Part shown: positions 54,801-64,000 of the stretch, piece by piece | Position numbering within the stretch: position 1 is the first letter of the stretch | Layout of the letters: the number at the start of each line of letters is the position of its first letter | Assembly (NCBI GenBank): GCA_964035545.1 | Contig: OZ037773.1 | Location: 7,962,751 to 8,026,750, forward strand | Direction: 5' to 3' | DNA from: Bugula neritina | Lineage: Eukaryota > Bryozoa > Gymnolaemata > Cheilostomatida > Bugulidae | Length of the DNA stretch: 64,000 nucleotides | Notes under the pieces: generated by a model | Database searches by the model: none | The model's input: the letters and a program-made list of their open reading frames with translations, nothing else | Told to the model about the DNA's origin: nothing | Translations under genes and position numbers: made by a program

Positions 54801-57800
54801 TACAACTGATAACTAAACAACACCTCTTTCTTTCAGGTCCTGTGACTAAGCCTGATGAACAAGAGGCTGACGATGATTACACGAAGTATAGAGAGGAATA
54901 CGAGGCACAGTGGCCTACAGGGTTTCTTCATCAGTTCACTGTGTTGTTCCAGAGGTGAGTCATTTTTTTTAGCACCAAGAAGTTTATCAGTTTGAATTTA
55001 AGGAAATAAAACAGTAATTGTGCATTATTCGTATAGTGTAAATTTATTAATAAAAAGTTGTTCTAGTAAATGAGTCTTCTTTCAATTGTACTTACATTTA
55101 TGTACTAAAATCTTTAGTAAAGTTTTGTATTAGAGCTACTAGATGGTAAGGTGTAAGTCTGCTAGCTGGCAATGCGAAAGTCTATTAGGTGGTAAGGTAG
55201 ACTATATTGAATGCCAATACTTGAGCGTACATATTTTCAGATCCGTGAGGTACTCCTTCTTTAGGATTTACTCCAAATGGCAAGTTTTGAAAATTCTGAG
55301 TCTCTCGTTTCTCCTGGGGATGATGTGGTTTCAGATTGAACCCACTGAGAGACAAATTTCTAACCGCCAGGGAGTTGTGAGTTTCAATTCTTCATTTAAT
55401 TAAGGAGTTTATATTATAAATATTTACAAGAGATATGGCTCAGCTAATCATAATGCCTCTTTGTTGTATATATATTTGTAATTAATGTTTCCATGTTATT
55501 TTCATTATTTGTATAGAAAATAAAACCAGAAACAGATATATAATGCTATATGATCTGCCACACACTACAATTATCTTCCGGCACATACTATTTTCTCGTT
55601 TCCATGGTGACTGGTAACATATAGCAAAACTAAGTTTAGTTGGATTTAACATAAGAATTTCTCTGCATTGTCTTTAGTGACATCTGTTGTTTATTACTTT
55701 TGTAGGCATTTTTCTTTTTGGTGGTTAGCTCGTTTGAATCCTTGCTGGATTCGGTACTATCAGGTAACACAGCTTATACATACTCACCTGGTACAATAGT
55801 CTATAACTCAATTAGCATTAGTAACCTACCAGTAACTATTCATAAACCTACACATAATACAGTATATTCAATGTTATGATTTCAATCAGACACCCACAGC
55901 TTCTTTTTGCATTTTGCATTATTAACTCTGAATGGCATTGACATTTTTTTATGTAACTTTATAAATATGGAAACGTCAACATTGTCCAGTGGCCAACTGC
56001 TTACAAGGCAGTCACTTCAAAAAACTCTGAAAGTGTTAACCTAAGTTATTGCCATGCTAGGCAAATATAATACAGTTAGTTGGTTAATTGTTTGAGCCAA
56101 TTGTCTTTTTAGGCATTCATAATAATATATATTTAGTAACTCTATATTGCTTGAAGACATCATATTTAACTGTAATATGAATTGTATTTTAATAGTAGTA
56201 TTTGGTAATGGTATGCTTGAATTTTATATTATGATATTTTACAGCTTTCCATGACAGACTTGTAGTGAATAAGGAGCGTCTAGCCGGATACTACAGACTG
56301 TCTGCTTACTTTTTAGCAAAGAATCTTAGCGAAATACCCCTTTTGTTTGGGCTGTTCGGTCTCCTCTTCACCATCATATTCTTGTTATCCAGCATCAGTC
56401 TCTACTTTACAGACTACATCAAAATGTTGCTCATATTTCTACTGAGTGCCATCAATGCACATGTATGTGTTTCCTGTTTCCATTTCTTCAGTGTTCATAG
56501 ATTAAACCCTGTTGGCATGTTTAATGCTGTTAGTATAGAAGCACATTGTGCAGCTTGTAGGAGTTTAATACAACAGCAGCTAAACACTACTTTGCTGTAT
56601 TTCACTGATGTAACATTTCATCAATCAACTTCATAGCTGAACCCTCAGAGTTTCTGCTAGAGTTAAAGTTATATTGTATATAATACTCTATTCTTGTGTT
56701 GTACTGCGTACATCACTTTAGTATGCTGTGGTATACTGTATATATTACTATAGCACTGCGTTATACTGTATATATTACTATAATACTGTGTTATACTGTA
56801 TACATATATAGAACTAAAGTACTGTGGTATACTGTGTATATTACAGTATTATACACTATATATGATTATATTACTGGGTTATACTGTATATATTATTATA
56901 GTACTGTGGTATACTGTATATATTACTATAGTACTGTGTTATACTGTATATATCACTACTATAGTACTGCGTTATACTGTATATATTACTGTGTTATACT
57001 GTGTATATTACTATAGTACTGCGTTATACGATATATATTACTATATAATACTGTATTATCCTTTGTATATTACTATATTATTGCGTTATACTGTATATAT
57101 TACTGTGTTACACTGTATATATCATTACTATATTACCACAGGGTGTCGGAGGGTTAGCATTCACTGCCTTCATAGACCTGAGTCCATCTCTAGCTAGCTC
57201 CAGTACCGTAATCTTAGTCTTTACGGCAGCTGGTAGCTTTTACACCAATCACCTGCCTTTCTGGATGGAGTGGATAAAATATGTATCCTTTATGTCACAC
57301 GCCTTCTACTCTGTCCTTATTGTGCAATACTCTGGCACAAGACTCAGGTTGGTCAATGTGCTAGGAAATTTCTAAAAGGGAGTTGTTATGCAATGTGACG
57401 TACCTTACTTACTGGGTGGCAACTTACTAGCAAGATAATTTTTTTGTTTCTGGCCCAGTACACAATACCTGAACACTCTATTTACTGCTAAACTTGACTA
57501 GTTATTTTTTCACTTTAGAAATGTAGTGATAGAGCCGAGTGGAAGACACATCTTTTCTTGATGAAAATTTATAACTGTTTAAATTTTTAGTACTGCACGT
57601 ATTTGTTTTAAAACAGTTGAATATTTTACACTTTGATTATGTATTAGTTTCAAGAAGCTACATATATATTGAAGTCACTGTGTAACTCATTTTGATGTTG
57701 TTTCAGATGCAACTCTGAACGTAGCGCTTATTCCTCGTGTCAAGGAAGCTCTTCTGCTGTGTACTCCGTCAACCAATCAGTTTTCTCTCTCACTAACCAA

Positions 57801-57971
57801 TCAGAGGTAATCAAGTACATCTCCACAGAAGACCTTCTTGTTTCCCACACTCTGGCTGCAGAAGGCTGGACAATATACTATCATATTCTCGTTCTGATCA
57901 CCTCTGCTGTGATACTCAAAGCAATTACTTACTTACTCCTACGATTTGCCAGAAATCCTCAAGTATCGTAA
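48830..57971 (+). CDS. ABCG half-transporter, copy B
   Basis: Fourteen exons: 48830-48882, 50402-50559, 51570-51739, 52108-52213, 52899-52999, 53126-53381, 53645-53708, 54137-54252, 54837-54954, 55241-55376, 55706-55763, 56245-56462, 57142-57347, 57707-57971; 674 aa, all phases consistent. It is a close paralogue of copy A on the opposite strand. Walker A is GPSGTGKTT (68-76), Q-loop VLQND, signature LSGGEKKK (172-179), Walker B LMLLDEPTSGLD, and H-loop His230, so all ATPase motifs are intact. Differences cluster in the N-terminus, the exon 8 linker, the first membrane helix, the loop before helix 5 and the region [29 protein letters not shown]. The start [18 protein letters not shown] is supported by phase and by a homologous exon at 60530. 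Downstream AATAAA occurs at about 58688. Substrate unknown; it could pair with copy A or with itself. Confidence 0.95.
51785..52095 (+). repeat. ~45-bp minisatellite in ABCG-B intron 3
   Basis: Six to seven units of the type ctatcaaccacatgctttatgtgtcat followed by gtaatatctgtatgg run almost to the exon 4 acceptor at 52107. Copy A has only about one matching unit at the same place (42620-42690), so the array expanded after duplication or shrank in A. Confidence 0.92.
53000..53060 (+). repeat. Remnant of duplicated exon-5 start in ABCG-B intron 5
   Basis: After the donor the intron reads gtaagtatacctgccctta, then ctatatgtagcctgggaacta. The latter echoes the exon-5 sequence tatagcctgtgaacta. 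It matches the position of the tandem duplicate in copy A. Confidence 0.6.
56700..57140 (+). repeat. Minisatellite in ABCG-B intron 12
   Basis: Fifteen or so degenerate units of about 30 bp (gtactgtgttatactgtata followed by tattactata) end at the exon 13 acceptor (57141). It is the orthologous position and motif to 38400-38635 in copy A, about twice as long. Confidence 0.92.
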
Positions 57972-60311
57972 TTCGTAACTCTATACAGATAGTCATAATA
58001 ATTTCTATCCTGCATCTTTATAAAAATTTTACTTATCTTAAATGTTCAACTTTTATAATGATAGATAGCTAAATAGCTCTCTACATGGTTCAGCAAGAAG
58101 TAACACTGAGATTTAATAGTCTCCAGGCACAGGATGGTTTATATTTACCACAGATAGCATCAAATACTTATAGAATTGTGTATCAATTTTATACTTGTTT
58201 TATTGTTCAGATGTAATTAAAATTTATTTCAAAAATTTATTAACATGCGCCTAGAAATATGAACAGCTGCATAAATAGTGTTAGTATTGCTGGTGTCAGA
58301 TTGAATATGAAATTTTTCCATCAACATTTTTAGCTTTTAACATCTTAACTTTATTTGTCCTCTTTTGTTTCTGGTGAAGCAAACAGCTTCAATCTTATCA
58401 CTTCTGTTCTACTATTCTTCTGTGTTTTACAAAAGACATCTGAAATTCATATAATATATTTTTTTCTGCTGTCTCAAGAAATTTTATCATATGTAAAAAA
58501 ACTTCAAACAGCTATCAAGCTGTAAATTCAAAGCAAACAAGCATTCCATTTAATAATGGAGTGCGGTGGTCATATTGCTTTTATATAAGATTAACCAAAG
58601 CTACCATTGAGCTATGTATCTTTGTTAGCTTTTCATTGCATCCTGTTACTGTCGGCCTGCTTTTATGACATTTCATGATATGAACTTTAATAAACTTTGG
58701 GTAATATGAGTACTTTGCAAAAAAGTATTTTCTCATCTTAGAAGTTTTCTTATCCTGTATACTGCAAGGGCTGAGTTTAATTTTATTTCTATGTATGCTT
58801 TATTATTATAATATAATTTATAAATTCTAAAATTTAAATTAGCAAATAAGAAAACTTTATTTAATGTCGAATTTCTGCTAGGTTTTGCTCACTGTTGAGC
58901 GTATAATGCGTATAATACAAGCTCTACTTTTATTAAGCTTCAGAAACATATTTGTAAGTTCAATGTGTTCAAATGCACAAGCATGAACGTCCAAGCATAA
59001 CTTCAGCATTCTTCAAGTGTGATGGCACCATCACAAATGGAAATTGGCACTATTAACTTTTCTTGTTATATAACTACTTTATCAGATAATAATGTAAGAA
59101 CAAATATCATATTATTCTTTGCTTGGCAGTTGTCAGAGTGATTTAAAAGTTTTAAAAATATATCATTGCTAATGTTATGTGTTGAATATCAAGAGTGCAG
59201 TGGCTTTACTCATTTTGCTAAACTTCTGCATGCTGCTGTCAGGTGTCAACCTCTACTTGAGCCGTGTCTGATAATAACAAAAGGTAATATCATTGTGTGT
59301 ACTTGCCTTTAAGATTGTAGCTTTCAGATTTCACGTATTAACTATTTATAGTGTTTGCTTGTGAAAGAGGTAAAAGCTAGCTAAAAAGTTAAAAAATGAA
59401 TAGTTATTAAGACTTTAATTAAAAGCTAGCAAATATTACTCCCATTATAGTTGTTATGCTGTTTCCTTGGCATGAGTCAGCTAAGTGGAGTATGCTACCA
59501 GCTTTAAATGTAAGGGGGAAGTTTAGAACACATATTTTTTATGAGGATAGAACTATTGTTAATGCTGTCTTGTTTGTCATGAGTAACCAGTCAGCTATGA
59601 GTCACAACAGAAAGGTGTTTGTGAGTGCTGATTTCACTGGCTTATGTGTTGGTGACTAAGAAGTTTGAGTGTAAAGGAAGAAAAAGGCAGCAATGAGGTG
59701 AACCTCACCATAAAAGAAGATGAGAAAGCCTTTAGATATGTCTAAAATTTTTCTCATCTTATCTTAGACTTGGCTACAAAAGAAGAGAAAGCACTAGTCA
59801 GCTGTTTATAGAGAGATGAACAACAGACAGTGGCAAAGTCAGTGCTTTTTTCAGCTTCTTGATAAACTGTTTGTTATATATCTTTAAGAAGTGTCTAAAA
59901 TACAGTTACTTGGTGCTATTTATAGAAGCAAGAGGTCATTGCTCGTCATCCTGATACTTTTAGATTTGCATAGAAAACAAATTACACGTGAAGAATTAAT
60001 TTACTGCATGAGTTACTTGGCTCTGAATGTACTAAACATGTTTGAAATACTGCCATATGATTCGTATAGCTTATTGGGTTAACTATGCACAAAATAGTTA
60101 TAAAATATTCATGAATAGCTAGTTTGTTGTCGTCGGCCAATCCTAACACTGGAGGAGTGATTTATATAAACAGTTGAGCTTTTTCTTTCTTTAATCAGAT
60201 ATATAGGTGGAGCCAGTAAAGAGTGTAATGTTTGTTGATAGCTCAAAGTCTTGTTTTTGGCAAGTTGGGTTGTTTTTAGTCTAAATAAAACTGCTTCTAA
60301 ATGTTATATAA

Positions 60312-60363
<52 letters not shown>

Positions 60364-60529
60364 TTATTTATATATATTTATTTATATATATTTATTTATA
60401 TACATATATATATATTATATTTATTTATATATATATTATATTTATTTATATACATGTATATATTATATTTATTTATATATTAGCAGCTAGTACTGTAGTG
60501 TACACGGTATTCATTAGTTTATAGATAAC
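57972..60529. other. Spacer between ABCG-B and the third ABCG start
   Basis: AT-rich spacer that holds the 3' UTR of copy B (AATAAA at about 58688) and the promoter of the next paralogue. No other exon recognised; a 67-codon open frame at 59456-59659 has no recognisable feature. It ends in the TA-rich satellite at 60315-60480. Confidence 0.5.
60315..60480 (+). repeat. (TA)n microsatellite grading into tatttatatata units
   Basis: A pure TA tract of about 45 bp followed by tttatttatata-type units, ending 50 bp before the third ABCG start codon. Confidence 0.95.
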
Positions 60530-60582
60530 ATGGAGCCTGAAATGTCTGGTACAGAAAATAAAGGTTATACGGAGACTCAACC
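60530..60582 (+). CDS. First coding exon of a third ABCG paralogue (partial)
   Basis: 53 bp with ATG and donor gtaagc, same length and phase as copy B exon 1 at 48830-48882. It encodes MEPEMSGTENKGYTETQ plus two bases, against [17 protein letters not shown] in copy B. Sequence just after the donor is also similar (tacttacacata). No exon matching the copy B exon 2 (MVAIMGPSG) occurs in the remaining 3.4 kb, whereas copy B intron 1 is 1.5 kb. So either intron 1 is longer and the gene continues past the window, or this is an orphan exon left by an incomplete duplication. Confidence 0.75.
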
Positions 60583-63500
60583 GTAAGCTCTATACTTACA
60601 CATATTGTGAGTACACATGTACTATATTATAGTATATGTGTAAATATTATACATACACATACTATAGTATGTGTAAGTATTATTTATACACATGCTATAA
60701 GTACATCATGTTTACACAGAGAGAAATATTAGTGCAGCGCTTGCACTAAAGTTGTTCAAAGAGCCTTTTATTGTCGGTATAGCCTGCACCACACCTCTAA
60801 TAGTTGTTAGACCTGCACTTATTTTGATGAAATTGAAAATTAATCCGATTAGTGTAAGCTGAAAAATATTTTGTAGTAGCTCTGAAACCACTTAGTTGTT
60901 AAGTCAAAGCTACTTTTCACAAGTATTACGTAATCATCATCCCTAGGTCTGAATGAAGCTAAACAGTAGTTGATAGGAGCAGAAAGTGAGATCAATGCTA
61001 CAACTACATATGTTCAAGCAAAATTTTATTTACATAAGAATTATGGAACAATTGGCAGTTGTTCACCTAACAACATTATTCGTTCACATGTGCACTAATG
61101 ATGATCACAAACCTTTATAGGAAGCTAAGATAGAGTTGAACCCTACATTTGGGTCATTTCAATTGGTGCTTCCCAGTTAGATGCTATTTATACATTTTAC
61201 ATGCAATTTATTTGAACACTATTGAAATATATGTGTATTTAAATAAATTTGAGTCAATTGCTTTTTATAATTGGCACAGAAATAAATTTCTTTGCTCTGA
61301 ATAAACTTATCAATTTTGCATTTTCTATATTTTTTGTTTTTTGGAAAAAAATGTTTTTATTAATGCATTTAATGCTTTTTTTCAACACAAATTTGGGAAA
61401 ATTTAAATATTATTGCAAATATATCATATTAATGGTTATAATTTATGTTTAGCAATCAATATGAAAGTTATATAAGGGTATATAGGTATATAATACTTAG
61501 TACCAAAACAAAAAATACAACCTAACTGGGGAGCATATAAGTGAAATGAAACTCCTTCAACCTACTAGCTGTTTATGATTTGTAAATTTTTTTGAACCCA
61601 AGACATTTTCAAATAGCTTGTTACCAGACTACTATTAAACATCGCCCCACTCCGTTTATCAAAGACTTAAGTTGAATTTATCAACAAAAAACTTCAACTG
61701 CACATATCTCTTGCATGGGTAGTTTAGGCTTCACTAGTCAATTTCATTCATGGAAAGGAAAGCCAACTAATTTAAAATGTGTGTAAAAGAGAGATCGGGG
61801 AGATGCACCATTAAACTTCAATGTACTCAGTTATCAGCAAATGTGTTTCAAACAAGAAGCTTAAAATTAACAATGAAGCAAGCTACTGAATAGTCAATTG
61901 TGGATCAGGTGAACCACTTCAAAAGCCTAAGTAACTTGTGTAAACTACCTGGTGGAACAAAAGGAGATGTTGCATAACAGAGCTATAGTAAAGAAATATT
62001 TAAATTGTAATTCAAAGGCAAGAAACTGGCTTACCAAGCATCGAAAGAGCAAAACAAAGGTTATTACATAACAGCACATCGTTTTCATTCACGGCTATTG
62101 ACAGAAGAAATATTTTGCCAGCATAGTGAACACCAGAGGCTCAGACTAAGAGGTTGTGCTTTGAGATTCAGTGAATTTGTGCTTCCAAACAACTTCACAA
62201 CATGGAAAACATTGAATCATTTCATCAAATGGGTAAAGATTGCAGCTACCTCTCAGAGATAGAAGATGATCACTTTCTTTCAGAGTTAGGAACTGAAGTT
62301 GTCATTGCAGCAAAAGGTAAGCTCAATCATTTGCTTAACGTTGTCATTTTATATCACAATGACGGTATGACTATTGCTGTAGACAGATAATTGAATTAAT
62401 TGTGCAACTATAACTTTTAAGAGACCACATTGACTGATATTTCCCAAACTACTCTATTCCTATATCAATTTGATACGAGTTTTCCTGTAACAATCTATTT
62501 TCAAAAAATTTAGCGTTTTATTTCCACTTCACCTTCTAGCAATTTGTGCTAAATTCATTAATTTGAATTCCCCCCCCCCATTGTAGAAGTATTGTTAATA
62601 ATGCAGTTTAGCAGCCTACAAGTAGTTATTAGCCTTAAGCAGCTGCCAAGCTAGCTTCTTGTTTTATAGCTAAGTACCAAAATGCCAATATTAGTGGTGA
62701 GTTGGCAAAGTTGGCAAAATCTTTTATTAACTTCCGTGCTACCAGTTTATTCTTTTATTTGTCTTTGCACAGCACAATTAAATATAAAAACATGTTTAAG
62801 TAGCAATATCTGTCTTGGTAGTACTTTATTTGTTTTTCAATTTATAGACATACTGAAACTTATCAATATCTGTTATCTCGATATGAGGGGTCCATATAAA
62901 ATGCTGAATCTAGCTTAAATTGTGGTTCACTGACATTTTGAGATAATTTTAATGCAGAGAAGCTTCTATTAACTAAACTAATTATGCCCAACAGCTCTTG
63001 CATTTGTAATTAAGAAAGAAGTAAAATAAAATGATGGCCAAAATTGTTACTAAATTTTGATAAGCTCAAACCAACCCAAACACTACGCAACATAATGATC
63101 ATAAGTTTGCCAAAGCCTGTGTGGTTATTCAGAGTCAAACGATTGGTACGATGGTGCTGAAAATATGCTGAAAGATTCATAGCTAACATCATTGATACTA
63201 TTAGTTTTGGCCTTAGACTTCAGCTTCTTCAAAGTTGAACTTAATTTATTTACGCTGCTTGTGATTGTATATCTTAACTAAATGTTTACTGTTCATACTA
63301 ATACAGTTTAAATATTACCCAACTTTTATCTTTTGTTGTAGATCCCATAACATTTTTTGAGAACATGCACTCAAAGATGCTGCATAGGAGCACAAAAAAG
63401 AATTTGACCGCTACAAAACTTTGAATCATGCTGAGACCTTCAGCCTGCAAGCAGGCGCACTCACCACTACATTACAAGCGTCACTGGGTGCTCTCGACAC

Positions 63501-64000
63501 TACACCTTACCCACTTATCAAGAACTCAGCTGCCTTTTTTAATATACTACTCCTTCAAGTTTCCCTGACCACTCAACTCCTCTCGGAGTACTACCACACT
63601 TCACTAACCGCTGGAATTAGTTATAAAACTTCCCCCTCCCCCTCTCGTACTTGGGTTACTATCACAGACCTCGGACTTGCACACAGGTGCGCTAACCATT
63701 ACACACCACAACTGCTTGGTTATCGCTACACTACAGAGCAAGAATGTAATGGCACACACTATGGTCTTAGCAGGTTCTGCTAATATTGAGAAAAGTTAAC
63801 TGAATTTACAGTCGTAGAAAAATTCTGCAAATGTATATTTCCATGTTTTTTTTCTTATCTTAATCTTTAAAAGTTATTTTTTGTTGCATTTCTTATATTC
63901 AACTATCATATGCAATAAAATCCACATTAATATACTCTCATACTGGTTAGAAGTTATGACAAGTTAGTTCAGAGTGATCAGTAATAATTTTTGCAGAAGC
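60583..64000. other. Probable intron 1 of the third ABCG gene, or intergenic DNA
   Basis: No ABC-domain exon seen. The stretch contains a C run at 62571-62579 and two tRNA-like repeats near the end. Several short open frames (for example 62202-62390) have no recognisable motif. Confidence 0.45.
63410..63730 (-). repeat. Two diverged tRNA-like SINE fragments
   Basis: On the - strand, 63655-63710 reads gtaatggttagcgcacctgt (box A-like) with cggaggtctgtgat-like continuation. A second, diverged copy at about 63421-63475 reads gtagtggtgagtgcgcctgc and aaggtctcagcatgattcaa (weak B box). The pattern is that of tRNA-derived SINE heads in direct orientation about 230 bp apart. The 120-codon open frame on the + strand at 63421-63783 is most likely a by-product. 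Confidence 0.5.

Noticed and set aside
56696-57197. Overlapping plus-strand open frames with YCVYITxV-type repeats
   Set aside because: Same minisatellite in ABCG-B; only the last part (from 57142) is real exon 13, in another context.
59456-59659. 67-codon open frame between ABCG copies as a small gene
   Set aside because: No homology pattern, no splice partners found, and typical of chance frames in this spacer.
60251-60490. Tyr/Ile-repeat open frames before the third ABCG exon
   Set aside because: Pure TA-rich microsatellite.
63421-63783. 120-codon open frame as a gene
   Set aside because: It overlaps two antisense tRNA-like repeats and has no recognisable protein feature or splice context.

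Overview
This is an AT-rich invertebrate animal genome window with no bacterial or organellar character. Genes are split by many GT-AG introns, intergenic DNA is full of minisatellites, and the protein families (RhoGEF, SLC29/ENT, ABCG, furin-site secreted protein) are metazoan. A plant/fungal-type haem peroxidase of the kind reported from some marine invertebrates, and a minus-strand SINE with an intact B box and a 'gaagggcatccag' motif like that in molluscan SINEs, hint at a lophotrochozoan (mollusc, annelid, brachiopod or bryozoan). I cannot place it more precisely.

Layout: (1) 132-7776, + strand, a 14-exon gene for a large protein with a coiled coil and a RhoGEF (DH) domain but no recognisable PH domain; it carries a coding 30-bp repeat. 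(2) 8619-13268, - strand, a complete 12-exon equilibrative nucleoside transporter (456 aa), convergent with gene 1. (3) 15579-19775, a 4.2-kb DNA transposon of the DDE_Tnp_4 (ISL2EU/Harbinger-like) group, flanked by two 1091-bp, nearly identical inverted arms and carrying a broken transposase. (4) 21939-24155, + strand, a 3-exon gene for an unrecognised 228-aa single-pass membrane protein. (5) 26225-36332, - strand, an 11-exon gene for a secreted haem peroxidase (367 aa) with a furin-type site and an altered distal haem pocket. (6) 37589-44310, - strand, and 48830-57971, + strand, two complete 14-exon ABCG half-transporter genes arranged head to head, with 11 of 14 exon lengths identical. (7) 60530-60582, + strand, first coding exon of a third ABCG paralogue that runs off the window or is a fragment.

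I built exon models by hand from splice signals, reading-frame phase and conservation of protein motifs. For the four complete models (ENT, peroxidase, two ABCG genes) every junction keeps phase and the total length is a whole number of codons, so I regard them as close to correct. The genes do not form an operon or an obvious pathway; the only functional cluster is the ABCG family, which has grown by inverted and tandem duplication. The most unusual items are the palindromic transposon, the peroxidase active-site changes, and the shared intronic repeats and exon-fragment duplication in the ABCG paralogues.
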